This document shows positions 23,837-34,007 of a stretch of 64,000 nt of DNA, in pieces; position 1 is the first letter of the stretch; each line of letters opens with the position of its first letter. The position numbers and the translations under genes were made by a program. The notes under the pieces are model-generated. The model saw nothing but the letters and a program-made list of their open reading frames with translations, was not told the origin of the DNA and ran no database searches. Origin of the DNA: Mesorhizobium sp. NZP2077 (GTDB lineage: Bacteria; Pseudomonadota; Alphaproteobacteria; Rhizobiales; Rhizobiaceae); contig NZ_CP051294.1 of the NCBI RefSeq assembly GCF_013170805.1, positions 1 through 64,000 on the forward strand. The letters are read 5' to 3'.

Positions 23837-24438
23837 CACACCGGGCTTCTGCCGCCAGGCTTGCTGTAGGCGCTCCGACCGCCGCATAAACGCCCGTTGC
23901 GCATCAGATCGTATGGGCAGTCGCATCTGCCGACGACGGCGTCTCTGACAGGATCGCCCGAGGCATGCTCCGAAACCGAGCCGTCATCTAGTGCAGCGGC
24001 TGGCGCGACCGGTGTGGTCGAAGTCAGCTCGACCGGCTTTGCCTCGCTGAGGTAGTCGCCATGGATCCATCCGATCAGTGCGGAGACCGTCACGTTGTAC
24101 CAGTCTCCTTGTTGACCATTGGTCTGGACCAGGTCGCCTAGCGGAAGCGTCGTGATGATGCGCGCCCCGGTGTCCGGCGCGACCCTGACGCGAACTTTTG
24201 TGGTGGTGTACAGCCAGCGAACCACCGTGATGGGGTTGGGCTTCTGAGCAGCTACGGCGTCGGGCCTTGCATAGGCAATCGAACTGTTACCCGGCTGTGC
24301 CTGAGGCGCCGCGGTGTTGGCTACTGCGGGGACCGCAGGCGGGGCGGGGGGTGGCGATCGGGCGTCGATGCTCGACATGGCCCACCCGATAGCGCAGAAA
24401 ACCGCGATGCCCCAGCCGATCCGTTGTTGGCTGACCAT
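23827..24438 (-). CDS. Secreted or membrane-anchored SH3 domain protein
   Basis: The N-terminus has a hydrophobic segment (IGWGIAVFCAIGWAM) compatible with a signal anchor. A Pro/Ala-rich linker follows, then a bacterial SH3 domain (about residues 80-135: TKVRVRVAPDTGARIITTLP, GDWYNVTVSALIGWIHGDYL). The C-terminal tail carries RCDCPYDLMRNGRLCGGRSA and ends SPVCYW, a cysteine-containing tail I have seen in other proteins of unknown role. I set the start at ATG 24438 (MVSQQRIG), five codons inside a longer frame beginning at 24453. It is convergent with the SH3 gene on the other strand. Confidence 0.7.
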   Translation of the reverse strand: MVSQQRIGWGIAVFCAIGWAMSSIDARSPPPAPPAVPAVANTAAPQAQPGNSSIAYARPDAVAAQKPNPITVVRWLYTTTKVRVRVAPDTGARIITTLPLGDLVQTNGQQGDWYNVTVSALIGWIHGDYLSEAKPVELTSTTPVAPAAALDDGSVSEHASGDPVRDAVVGRCDCPYDLMRNGRLCGGRSAYSKPGGRSPVCYW

Positions 24439-24516
24439 TTCACCCTCCTGCACAATACAAAACAGAGCAGTCCACGAAAGTCGAATCGACTTTTGGGTGG
24501 CTAAATCTCAAGTCAA

Positions 24517-24546
24517 TTGACAGCAGAAACCGAGCATCTGTAGATA
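24517..24546 (+). promoter_or_regulatory. Sigma-70-type promoter candidate for the VWA-PP2C-kinase operon
   Basis: TTGACA at 24517-24522, 18 bp, then TAGATA at 24541-24546 lies about 140 bp upstream of the VWA gene start on the plus strand. The -35 is consensus and the spacing is acceptable. No other promoter of this quality is visible in the 24454-24688 spacer. Confidence 0.5.
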
Positions 24547-24688
24547 GGGAAGGGGATTGAAAATTGGGGCGGGCAAGTGCATCGACGCGCTTTGCAATTC
24601 CGGTTTCAATAATTTTTGGACGCTGCCTGCCGAATGCCGGGAGACCCGGGCTTGCGGGAAGCGATATTTCGGCGAAAAGGCGAGTAAA

Positions 24689-25357
24689 ATGTCCAACCAA
24701 TTTGATCAGATACCGTTTGGAGCTGCAGAGTTCGCGGATAACCCCGAACCTCGCTGTCCGTGCCTCCTTCTGCTTGACACGTCCTATTCCATGAATGGAG
24801 CGCCGATCGATGCACTGAACCAGGGCCTTGTCACCTTCAAGGACGAGCTCGCGGCCGACAGCCTGGCGATGAAACGCGTCGAGGTCGCCATCGTCACCTT
24901 CGGACCGGTCAACATCGTCGCGCCGTTCCAGACCGCTGACCTGTTTACGCCTAGCACGCTGGCGCCCAGCGGCGACACCCCAATGGGGGCGGCGATCGAG
25001 CAGGGCCTCGAGATGTTGCGACGTCGCAAGGATGAATACCGCGCAAACGGCATCTCCTATTACCGGCCCTGGGTCTTTCTGATGACGGACGGCGCGCCTA
25101 CGGACAGCATCGTTGCTGCCGAAAACGCGGTCAAATCCGGCGAGGCGGCAAAGGCATTTTCGTTCTTCGCCGTTGGCGTCGAAGGTGCGAACATGGACAT
25201 CCTCGCCAAGCTCTCCACACGCCAGCCCCTGAAACTGAGCGGCCTCAAATTCCGCGAGCTGTTCTCATGGCTCTCCGCATCGCTGTCGGGCGTCTCGCAG
25301 TCGCAGGTCGGACAGACCGTGGCGCTCCAATCTCCCGCGGGTTGGGCTGAGGTGTGA
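24689..25357 (+). CDS. VWA domain protein, TerY-like
   Basis: This is a von Willebrand factor A domain of the TerY kind. The metal-site DTSYSMNG (D30-x-S32-x-S34) lies near the start, followed by a threonine-containing [16 protein letters not shown] and the third site [12 protein letters not shown]. The start ATG 24689 ([10 protein letters not shown]) is chosen because it gives a compact 222-aa TerY-sized product with an AAGGCGAG-like ribosome site; a longer frame begins at 24557. It overlaps the phosphatase gene start. In TerY-P triads this protein is thought to assemble signalling complexes with the phosphatase and kinase encoded next. Confidence 0.87.
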   Translation: MSNQFDQIPFGAAEFADNPEPRCPCLLLLDTSYSMNGAPIDALNQGLVTFKDELAADSLAMKRVEVAIVTFGPVNIVAPFQTADLFTPSTLAPSGDTPMGAAIEQGLEMLRRRKDEYRANGISYYRPWVFLMTDGAPTDSIVAAENAVKSGEAAKAFSFFAVGVEGANMDILAKLSTRQPLKLSGLKFRELFSWLSASLSGVSQSQVGQTVALQSPAGWAEV

Positions 25358-26154
25358 TGTCTTGGCGCATAGCGTCGGCTAGCGCCATCGGCACTTCGCA
25401 TGTCACGGCCGGCAAGCCCTGTCAGGATAATTCGGTCCATGCCCTGATCGAGGGCAGGGAAGGTCCAATCCTTGCGGCCGCTGTCTGCGACGGCGCTGGC
25501 AGTGCGGCGCATTCGGAGGTTGGGTCTTGGCTGGCCGGGCAGAACCTGCTGGAGCTCATTTTCGTGCACTTCGCCGAGAACGGTGCGCTCGATCAGATCG
25601 ACCGGCCAAAAGCTTTGGTCTGGGTGACAGAAATTGCCGAGCGCATCGCCGCCCATGCGCGCGCACTAGGGCACGAGGTACGCGATTACGCATGCACGCT
25701 GCTTGTTGCCATCCTCGGCCCCACAAGCACCGTGTTCTTCCAGGTCGGCGACGGCGCAATGGTTGTTTCGCACGGCAGTGAAGATGGATGGTCCTACGTG
25801 TTCTGGCCGCAGCACGGCGAGTTTGCAAACACGACCAACTTCGTCACGTCGTCAAATCTCGCGGATGCCCTCGAATTCGAGTTCGCGCCGCGGCGCATTG
25901 ACGAGGTCGCGCTCTTCTCGGACGGTATCGAGAACCTTGTCTTGCACCAGGCTTCGCGCAGCGTTCATCAGCCCTTCTTCGATTCGATGTTTCCCGCTGT
26001 CAGACGATCGGCGGCTGCGGGCGAGGACTCCACGCTGTCGGATGGGCTGAAGGCTTATCTGCTTTCGCCGCAGATCTGCGAGAGGACCGATGACGACAAG
26101 TCGCTAATCCTGGCCACGAGATCGCCGGCTGAACCGATGGTGGCCGCAAAATGA
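25357..26154 (+). CDS. PP2C-type protein phosphatase
   Basis: This is a metal-dependent Ser/Thr phosphatase. The PP2C motifs are in order: GKPCQDN at the start, AAVCDGAGSAAHSEVGS (metal aspartate), VFFQVGDGAMVV, DEVALFSDGIENLV and TDDDKSLILA near the end. It has about 265 aa, the size of bacterial stand-alone PP2C domains. The ATG at 25357 shares a base with the VWA stop (GTG at 25354 is possible), and the stop overlaps the kinase ATG. It is presumed to dephosphorylate targets of the downstream kinase in the cytoplasm. Confidence 0.9.
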   Translation: MSWRIASASAIGTSHVTAGKPCQDNSVHALIEGREGPILAAAVCDGAGSAAHSEVGSWLAGQNLLELIFVHFAENGALDQIDRPKALVWVTEIAERIAAHARALGHEVRDYACTLLVAILGPTSTVFFQVGDGAMVVSHGSEDGWSYVFWPQHGEFANTTNFVTSSNLADALEFEFAPRRIDEVALFSDGIENLVLHQASRSVHQPFFDSMFPAVRRSAAAGEDSTLSDGLKAYLLSPQICERTDDDKSLILATRSPAEPMVAAK

Positions 26155-28076
26155 ATGCCAAGGTTCGCGAGGTGTTCACCCTGCGAGGGGAAGCCCTCAA
26201 ACTTGGCGAGATCGTCGGCCAGGGCGGCGAGGGGGCCGTCTATGACCTGGCTGCCCACAAGAACCATGTCGCCAAAATCTACCACCGGCCGCTCGAGCAG
26301 CAGAGGATCGACAAGATCCGTGCGATGGGCAAGATCAAGACCGATTCACTCGAAAAGCTGACGGCCTGGCCGACGGGGCTGGTCTGCTCCAAGGACAGCA
26401 GGCCCATCGGGCTGATCATGCCGAAGATCAGCGGGCGAAAGAGCATCCATCAGCTCTACAGCCCCAAAAGCCGCAGAACCGACTTTCAGCGGGTTGATTG
26501 GCGATTTCTGACACGTGTGGCGGCAAACACCGCGAGGGCATTTGCGGCCGTTCACGACAACGCCTGCGTCATCGGCGATGTGAACCACGGCGGTGTGCTC
26601 GTGGCGCAGGACGCTACCGTGCGCCTGATCGACTGTGACAGCTTCCAGGTCTCCTATCTGGGCCAGCAATATCTTTGCGAGGTGGGTATCGAGACCTTCA
26701 CACCGCCGGAGCTGCAGGGCAGGTCGTTTTCGGGCATCGTGAGGACGCCCAATCACGACAATTTCGGTTTGGCCGTGATGGTCTTCCTGTTGCTGTTCAT
26801 GGGAAAACACCCCTTTGCCGGCCGTTACGCGGGGACCGGCGACATGCCGATTTCGAAGGCGATCGAGGAATACCGCTTTCCCTACGGGGCGAACGCCGCC
26901 GCGGTCGGAATGGCGAGGCCTCCGAGTTCCCCCGAACTCGCCATCGCCGGCCCACGACTTGCAAAGATGTTTGAGGATGCCTTCTCGCAAAGGGGAACGT
27001 CGGCTGGCAGGCCCGTGGCCCGGGACTGGGTGGGGGCTTTGGCGGAACTTGAGGCGAACCTCAAGCAGTGCTCCGCCAATTCCAGCCACTGGTCACTTGG
27101 CACATCGCCGTGCCCTTGGTGCAAAATGGAAGGCGCCACGGGCGTACCGCTGTTCTCAACCGTCGTTCCTGCCGGCGGGGCGACACTTTTCGATATCGCC
27201 GGATTCCAGCGGCAGGTTGACGCCGTCCCGCATCCCGGCCCGGTTCCGAACGTACCTGAGAAGAATGTGACACCAGATCCCAACGCCTTGAAGATCAAGG
27301 GGCACGCGCGCCGCACCAACTTCCGGGCCGGCATGGCGGCCGCAGTGATCGGCGTCGCCGGCTTGATGATGGCGCAGATCTGGGTGCTGGGCATCGCCTT
27401 GGGGGTCTTTCTGGGGCTGAGAGGTCTCCTGAACAGGGAAAGTGAGGAGGGGGAATACCGGCGCGTCGCGGCCGAGGCCGCCACCCAATGGAACAACGCG
27501 CAAGCCGCGTGGGTGCAGAGGGCCGGGCCGGATGCTTTCGATCGGCAAAAGACGGTGCTCGCCGGGCTCAGGCGCGAATGGGACAGTTTGCCGTCCAAAC
27601 GGGTAGCCAGGATCTCGGAGCTCGAGCGCAACCGCCGGCAGGTGCAACTGCACCGGTTCCTGGACAACTTTGAAATCTCATCGGCAAAGATCGAAGGCAT
27701 CGGACCGGGCAAGAAGCAGGTCCTGGAGTCGTACGGCGTCGAAACAGCCCTCGATGTCGAGAGGAACAAGCTTTACAGCGTGCCCGGATTCGGACCCAAA
27801 ACCGCGCAGAAGTTGTTGAATTGGCGAAGGTCCGTCGAAGCCCGCTTTGTCTTCGATCCCTCACGAGCGATCGATCCACGCGATATCGCGCAGATTGACC
27901 AGGACATTCTCGGCGATCGCAAGCGGCTGCAGGGCGCCTTGGTGCTCGGTCTCGAGCAGCTCAAGCAGAGAAGATCCCAGATCCTTGCCGCCCGTGAGCA
28001 CAGTCGGCCGGAAATGGAGCGATTGCGGCTGGCATTTGATCAGTCAGCGGCAAACGCTGCCGCGAGTTCAGGGTAG
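26151..28076 (+). CDS. Ser/Thr kinase-like protein with membrane segment and helix-hairpin-helix
   Basis: This is the third member of the VWA-PP2C-kinase triad, 641 aa. The kinase domain (1-300) has GQGGEGAVYDL (P-loop), lysine in VAKIYH, VIGDVNHGGVLV in place of the catalytic loop and IDCDSF in place of DFG. The usual HRD is altered to GDV, but Asn and Asp ligands are kept. Near residue 320 a half zinc ribbon CPWC appears, at about 393-420 a hydrophobic segment, then a coiled region. At 510-565 a helix-hairpin-helix pair (IEGIGPGKKQVLESYG and VPGFGPKTAQKLLNW) suggests DNA binding. This matches the kinase of TerY-P systems predicted to link phosphorylation signalling to DNA processing. Confidence 0.87.
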   Translation: MNAKVREVFTLRGEALKLGEIVGQGGEGAVYDLAAHKNHVAKIYHRPLEQQRIDKIRAMGKIKTDSLEKLTAWPTGLVCSKDSRPIGLIMPKISGRKSIHQLYSPKSRRTDFQRVDWRFLTRVAANTARAFAAVHDNACVIGDVNHGGVLVAQDATVRLIDCDSFQVSYLGQQYLCEVGIETFTPPELQGRSFSGIVRTPNHDNFGLAVMVFLLLFMGKHPFAGRYAGTGDMPISKAIEEYRFPYGANAAAVGMARPPSSPELAIAGPRLAKMFEDAFSQRGTSAGRPVARDWVGALAELEANLKQCSANSSHWSLGTSPCPWCKMEGATGVPLFSTVVPAGGATLFDIAGFQRQVDAVPHPGPVPNVPEKNVTPDPNALKIKGHARRTNFRAGMAAAVIGVAGLMMAQIWVLGIALGVFLGLRGLLNRESEEGEYRRVAAEAATQWNNAQAAWVQRAGPDAFDRQKTVLAGLRREWDSLPSKRVARISELERNRRQVQLHRFLDNFEISSAKIEGIGPGKKQVLESYGVETALDVERNKLYSVPGFGPKTAQKLLNWRRSVEARFVFDPSRAIDPRDIAQIDQDILGDRKRLQGALVLGLEQLKQRRSQILAAREHSRPEMERLRLAFDQSAANAAASSG

Positions 28077-28273
28077 TCTAGGTAGCGTTTTGGGCCGGTC
28101 CCTCGAACGGACTCGCGAGTTCGAACCAAATATCCGTCATCCCATGTTCATGATTTGCGCCTCGAAAGTCGCATAAAAGGGCAGTGTGGAACGTCGAGGC
28201 TGGCGAACAAGGCGCAATTCCCATGTTCAGTTCGAGCAGATGTTCATCCCCCGCATGATCTCGATATGCGGGC

Positions 28274-29116
28274 TTATGTGCCCGTCTGTGCTGACGCGGC
28301 CCAAATTCCCATTACAAGTTCCCGCATCAGCAGTGCTTCAGCCCAACGGTCCGTCGAGTCATTGGCAGCACTCGTTGTGATTGCGTAAGGGCGCGGCCCA
28401 AGCTCACAAGTAAAGCTTAATTGGGCCTCAAAACCCGCGCGGCGGCGCCAACTTTCGAACCCATAGCGCCACCAGCCAGCGAATAAATTCACCCACATCT
28501 GATGATGGGGAAATGAGATCTCGATCTGGACCTGTTCGCGCGATGCAACGCGACCATGAAATGCCCAGGATGAATCTAAAATTCTTTCGATCAGCCGATG
28601 GTTTTCGTCGCTCACTGGCCAAGCAAACTCGCGACCTACAAGAAAATGCGACAAGTCCGCAAGCAGCGGCATGGTTGGCACGGCTTCCAGCAGATCGAGT
28701 GTGAAGAAGAGGTCCGTCGTGAGCCGATTGCGGTGCGTCTCAAAATAAACCGGGAGGCCAGCGCCGTCGCCGATCTTCATCCACCGCTCAATAAGTTCAA
28801 TCCCGTCGGTCAGTCGACGCAGTCTTACGTCGGGTTGAACATTGAAATGTAGAGCACCAAGCTCCCCAGCAAAATCGATTTGCCGCCGCAAATCATCATC
28901 GCTCGCAGGGAGCCCGCACGCTTCGACGAGCAGGTCGGTTCCGCCGAGGGCCTGTTTGATCGCCTGAGTCTGCTCCCTACTGCTGACGAAAATGCTTACG
29001 CCATCAAAGGACGCTTCTGCAATCATACGGAGGTTTTCGTCTAGAGTTCGCTCGAACCCATCGGGTTCGCGTCGTTCCATTGCCCAGATGGATTGAAGTA
29101 CCTTGAGTTGCTGCAT
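28274..29116 (-). CDS. Sugar phosphate isomerase/epimerase-type TIM barrel protein
   Basis: This is an AP-endonuclease-2/xylose-isomerase-like barrel. Visible features are FDGVSIFVSS near the start, LGALHFNVQPD, the metal-ligand-type VYFETHRNRLTTD, PLLADLSHFLVG and HGRVASREQVQIE. The conserved E, D, H and E ligands appear in the right order. It is the last gene of the minus-strand set that begins with the hydroxylase. I place the start at ATG 29116, which has GAGGAAAG upstream and does not overlap the formaldehyde dehydrogenase. The substrate is not known; the family rearranges sugars, inositols and small hydroxy acids. Confidence 0.8.
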   Translation of the reverse strand: MQQLKVLQSIWAMERREPDGFERTLDENLRMIAEASFDGVSIFVSSREQTQAIKQALGGTDLLVEACGLPASDDDLRRQIDFAGELGALHFNVQPDVRLRRLTDGIELIERWMKIGDGAGLPVYFETHRNRLTTDLFFTLDLLEAVPTMPLLADLSHFLVGREFAWPVSDENHRLIERILDSSWAFHGRVASREQVQIEISFPHHQMWVNLFAGWWRYGFESWRRRAGFEAQLSFTCELGPRPYAITTSAANDSTDRWAEALLMRELVMGIWAASAQTGT

Positions 29117-29126
29117 CGCACTTTCC

Positions 29127-30254
<1,128 letters not shown>

Positions 30255-30366
30255 ATACAAATTCCCCCTGGTATGGTGCTTGCGAAAGAAAATCAGCCAT
30301 AGCCGTTGTGCGTTCTGCCCGCCTACAATGGGTAGATCGCTGGCATCAAATCGGGCAGAAGCGGTG

Positions 30367-31029
30367 CTAAGCTTGCTGCTTTGATGAGATCCGCTTCCAA
30401 GAAAACTTTATGTAGTTTCGTTTGATGTAACCGATTGCCTCGATGTCATTCTCTCGCATTGCCGTGAGCAGATCAGTTATCTCTAGCTGTAGCAATCGAA
30501 CCGCATCTGGCCAGATGTCGCGGGACATTTCATACCAGGCTCGGGCCGCCCTAAAGTAAAGATTATGCCAAACGTCAAGGAACACTCTATTCAGCAAGAG
30601 ATCGCTAATCGCGAAGTGGAGAATGTGGTTGATTTGCCAATGCTCACCGACATCGAATTTCTCTGCCAAATTGTCCGACCGGTTAAGCAAAGTCTCTAAC
30701 ACATCCACATCCGCTCTCGTCGCATCACGTGCTCCAATTCGCCCAAAAAGCTGTGCCATTTCAATCCTAAGGTCAAACACCTCACGCAACTGAACGGGGT
30801 CAAAAGGAGTCACGAAAGTACCAATGCCGTTTCTCACCTCCACGAGTCCTTCAATCGACAGGCGCTGGAAAGCTTCACGCACTGGTGTCCGACTGACGTG
30901 GAATTCAACGGCGATATCATTCTCGCGAAGCATTGCTCCTGGAGCGTACTCTAGAAGGCAAATACGATCTCTCAACAGGTCGTGGATCTCGATCGCACCT
31001 ACCTTCTTTGATTCCTCTTCTCCGCTCAT
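30367..31029 (-). CDS. GntR-family regulator, FCD type
   Basis: The N-terminal winged helix (EIHDLLRDRICLLEYAPGAML, VSRTPVREAFQRLSIEGLVE) and the helical FCD ligand-binding domain (residues 85-210, with LRIEMAQLFGRI, HFAISDLL and similar) define a FadR/FCD-type repressor. I chose the ATG 31029; a TTG at 31044 adds five residues. It lies between the ferredoxin reductase and frmA genes on the same strand. It is the natural candidate to regulate the hydroxylase-Rieske-reductase set. The ligand is unknown. Confidence 0.87.
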   Translation of the reverse strand: MSGEEESKKVGAIEIHDLLRDRICLLEYAPGAMLRENDIAVEFHVSRTPVREAFQRLSIEGLVEVRNGIGTFVTPFDPVQLREVFDLRIEMAQLFGRIGARDATRADVDVLETLLNRSDNLAEKFDVGEHWQINHILHFAISDLLLNRVFLDVWHNLYFRAARAWYEMSRDIWPDAVRLLQLEITDLLTAMRENDIEAIGYIKRNYIKFSWKRISSKQQA

Positions 31030-31126
31030 TCTCAGCAACTCCAATTGTCACTTGCTCCGCTTTTGAAAACATGTCGGTGTCAGATCAACTTGCTAGGTCA
31101 TTGCTGTAGGGCGGCCGCCTTCTATG

Positions 31127-32362
31127 CTAACTCGCTAAAGATTTGATGGCGATTGCCGGATTTGCAAGCGCGTCGGGATCTGGGCGCATACGCCGCCCAA
31201 TCATCGTCTCGGCGATGCGTATATCCTTACTGATGGTGGCAAGACTGCCAAATCCGCAGGCCGCCACTAACCGTCCGCCTGGCGCTAAGTAGAAGCAGAT
31301 CTGCCCCTTGTCGCCAAGATCCCTGTTAACAGCGGCATCAGAATTACTATAAATTCCAGCAATCTGGAGCGTCTCGTCGTACTGGTCTGACCAGAACCAC
31401 GGGACACTCTCATACGCCGAGCCCAATCCCAACATGTTGGCGGCCGCAATCGCGCCTTGTTGCCATGCATTCCGCCATACCTCTAGCCGCACTCGTTCGC
31501 CGTAAAGACGATGCGGGAAAGAACAACAGTCGCCGGCCGTAAAAATGTCAGGATCGGAGGTAGCAAGAGTGTCGCTCGCCGCAATCCCTTTTTCGATCGC
31601 TAGCCCGGCTGCCTGTGCAAGTTCTACGTTTGGGACCGCACCGACTCCGACCAGCACTAGATCGGCAGGGAATGAGCGACCGTCGGCCAATGATACCAGA
31701 GATTGCTCTTCGACGGCCTCGATACCAGCAACCGTAGCATCCAGTTCAATGCGTACGCCGGCGTCCAGGTGCTTTGCTTTAATCCGCTCAGCGATGCTGG
31801 CGGGAACCGCTCTCATGAGCAGTCGTGGGCCGGCCTCAAGCACCGTCACAGAGGCGCCCCTGGATACCGCACTTGCAGCAACTTCAAGCCCGATGAAACC
31901 GCCACCGATCACTACGACACCACATCCTGGCCTGAGGGTCTGTCGAATAGCTACAGCGTCGGCGTAGGTACGAAGTGTAACCATGCGACATTCTGGGTCG
32001 ACTGGAACACCTAGCGTTCGCGGGCGGGCGCCGGTTGCCAAGAGCAAACGCTCGTAAGCTAAGAGCTCGCCTCCTTGAAGCGACACGGTATTTGTCGCCC
32101 GATCGATCGATAGAACGTTGACCCCTGCAAGGTAGTCGATTGCCAATTCTCTCAACCGCTGGGCAGTGATAAGGAACTTCGGTCCGCTATCTTCGCCCTC
32201 GGTCAAAAGGCCTTTTGATAGTGGCGGCCGTTCATAAGGTAGCGTAGCTTCACTGCCGATCAGAATGACGCGCCCGGGCCACCCGCCCTGCCTTAAGGCA
32301 ACAGCCGCAGCCGTTCCGGCCTCGCCCGCACCGACAATTATCATGGCACGTTCTTGTTTCAT
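31127..32362 (-). CDS. FAD-dependent ferredoxin reductase
   Basis: This is a rhodocoxin/putidaredoxin-reductase-type flavoprotein that passes electrons from NAD(P)H to a ferredoxin. Visible are the FAD site IIVGAGEAGTAAAVALRQGGW, ERPPLSKGLL, LATGARPRTLG, the NAD site VVIGGGFIGLEVAASAV, IFTAGDCCSFPH and the C-terminal PGGRLVAACGFG. It is 411 aa, the standard size. It follows the Rieske ferredoxin gene with a 184-bp spacer that holds no gene. Together with the ferredoxin and hydroxylase it completes a three-component oxygenase. Confidence 0.92.
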   Translation of the reverse strand: MKQERAMIIVGAGEAGTAAAVALRQGGWPGRVILIGSEATLPYERPPLSKGLLTEGEDSGPKFLITAQRLRELAIDYLAGVNVLSIDRATNTVSLQGGELLAYERLLLATGARPRTLGVPVDPECRMVTLRTYADAVAIRQTLRPGCGVVVIGGGFIGLEVAASAVSRGASVTVLEAGPRLLMRAVPASIAERIKAKHLDAGVRIELDATVAGIEAVEEQSLVSLADGRSFPADLVLVGVGAVPNVELAQAAGLAIEKGIAASDTLATSDPDIFTAGDCCSFPHRLYGERVRLEVWRNAWQQGAIAAANMLGLGSAYESVPWFWSDQYDETLQIAGIYSNSDAAVNRDLGDKGQICFYLAPGGRLVAACGFGSLATISKDIRIAETMIGRRMRPDPDALANPAIAIKSLAS

Positions 32363-32546
32363 GCTGGCAGTCCAACAACGTTACCGCGCCAGATGGCCAA
32401 TCGTTGCTCAACAATCTTCGGTCCCACAACTTGCTCTTCATTATTTTTTTCGTTCGACGAATTAACCGAATACCTTATTTCGCTCGCAAAGCGTGCCGTT
32501 GCGGCCAGGTATCCATGCGACATCTTACTTCTCCCGATAGGTCCAT

Positions 32547-32867
32547 TCAGATCTTGATGAACACAACATTGGAGTCCACCTTGATCTCGTACCGTCGGAG
32601 ATCGACGCAAGCGGGCAAAGCTCGGGCCTCGCCAGTTCGGTAGTCGAACGTCCCAAAATGCTTGGGACATTCGATGATGTTACCGTCGACTATGCCGTCT
32701 GCGAGATGAACCTTTTCATGGCTACAATGCCCGTCAATCGCGAAGAAGTTACCCTCTAGCGACCGGATGATCGCAAACGAGCGCTCTCCTTGGGAGAACC
32801 GCATTGCTTCCTCGGGCGCTATCGCATCCGAGGTGCACACCTCGACCCATTCTCCTATTTTAGTCAT
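32547..32867 (-). CDS. Rieske-type [2Fe-2S] ferredoxin
   Basis: This is a 106-aa stand-alone Rieske ferredoxin of the biphenyl/naphthalene-dioxygenase type. The cluster ligands are the C-x-H and C-x-x-H pairs in GHCSHEKVHLADG and ECPKHFGTFD. It starts at ATG 32867 (TKIGEWVEVCTSD); a longer frame to 32900 is less likely. It lies between the hydroxylase and ferredoxin reductase genes and is expected to carry electrons to the hydroxylase. Confidence 0.93.
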   Translation of the reverse strand: MTKIGEWVEVCTSDAIAPEEAMRFSQGERSFAIIRSLEGNFFAIDGHCSHEKVHLADGIVDGNIIECPKHFGTFDYRTGEARALPACVDLRRYEIKVDSNVVFIKI

Positions 32868-32993
32868 GTTCTTTCCTCTCGAATCTAGCTGGCAATGCAA
32901 ACACGGCTACCGATGATGTAGAACCGCCGTGCCAACTAAGCTGCACAGCGCTAATCGGGCATCCAAACTTGGAGAAGTGCAGACTGGCAGAAC

Positions 32994-34007
32994 CTATACC
33001 TTGGACCCGCCACGGCTGAAGTTCTTGGCTTTCGTTCGTTTGTACATCGCCTCGTCGGCCTCCTGCGAGCCATCGTGCGCCGTACCGAACCACTCATCGA
33101 AGGGAATTAACGTGTCGCCGTAGTTTACCTCAAAATACCTGTGATGCAGGTAGTGGTAGTACCCATCTGAATCGAGATGTTTACCGCCTTCGGAAACGAT
33201 CTTGTCGAAGCCCAGATGGCCTAACGCCGGGATTAGCGCCTGGATCATGAGGCAGAACATCACGTTCATCGGATGAGAGGGCACGAGGAAAAAGAACAGC
33301 ACTCCCGAGAAATACAGGATGTGCTCAAACGTATGCATCGACAAGCCCGACCATGGCCCTGGATTAACGTTATTGTGATGCACCTTGTGGATGACGTGGT
33401 AGAGAGGCCCAACGTGGATCAAACGGTGGACCATGTAAAACTGCAGCTTCAACCAAGCCGGAGTTATAAAGAGTAGACCGACAAAGTAGATTGAGTGCTG
33501 CGTTATATCCACTTGCATGGTGTAACCATTCGAATACATCCACCACGCGAGCACCTCGTACGCCGTCCAGACAGGCACACCACTACACATGGTCCAAAAG
33601 ACATTTTCGGCGGTCTGGCTCCGGAACAGAAATACGGAATTGTCGGTGTCGGGCCACTTCGAATTGTATTTGAAGTTTGTGTCCTGGCGACGCTGAATGT
33701 AGAGCAGCATGTGCAGTCCACCATATACAAGAAGGGCCAGCGCGGCGTTGCGCAGGAGAATGGCCGCCACCCAGCCAATGCTGAGCTCTCTCATCGTATC
33801 CGTTGTGGGCGTTAGATAAACCCACGCGACAACGGAGATGCCGATCAGGAGCGCGTTCCAGGGCCACAGATATCCAGGAAACCCGAACATCCATACGAGA
33901 AACTTTCTCGGTTGGGCCGGCCATACAAACAAGGGCTCGCGCGCGGGTCGCTTATGAGGTGACCACTGCCCGCGCTTGTCACGACTTCCATACAGCTTGT
34001 CGTCCAT
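32994..34007 (-). CDS. Fatty acid hydroxylase/sterol desaturase superfamily protein (di-iron)
   Basis: This is an integral membrane di-iron oxygenase of the sterol desaturase/fatty acid hydroxylase superfamily. The eight-histidine pattern is visible as HRLIHVGPLYHVIHKVHH, a middle HTFEH and a C-terminal YYHYLHHRYFEVNYG. At least four hydrophobic stretches occur (for example LLIGISVVAWVYL and SIYFVGLLFITPAWL). It is 337 aa. It is unusual that it is paired with its own Rieske ferredoxin and reductase, which lie just downstream. The substrate is not fixed by the family. The surrounding genes for formaldehyde oxidation and N-methyl amine breakdown make oxidative N-demethylation or ring hydroxylation plausible, as inference. 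Confidence 0.88.
   Translation of the reverse strand: MDDKLYGSRDKRGQWSPHKRPAREPLFVWPAQPRKFLVWMFGFPGYLWPWNALLIGISVVAWVYLTPTTDTMRELSIGWVAAILLRNAALALLVYGGLHMLLYIQRRQDTNFKYNSKWPDTDNSVFLFRSQTAENVFWTMCSGVPVWTAYEVLAWWMYSNGYTMQVDITQHSIYFVGLLFITPAWLKLQFYMVHRLIHVGPLYHVIHKVHHNNVNPGPWSGLSMHTFEHILYFSGVLFFFLVPSHPMNVMFCLMIQALIPALGHLGFDKIVSEGGKHLDSDGYYHYLHHRYFEVNYGDTLIPFDEWFGTAHDGSQEADEAMYKRTKAKNFSRGGSKV

Noticed and set aside
28100..28145. tRNA-like 3' end with GTTCGAACC after the kinase gene
   Set aside because: Only a T-loop-like string is present; no acceptor stem or anticodon arm can be folded around it, so no tRNA gene or attachment site is called.
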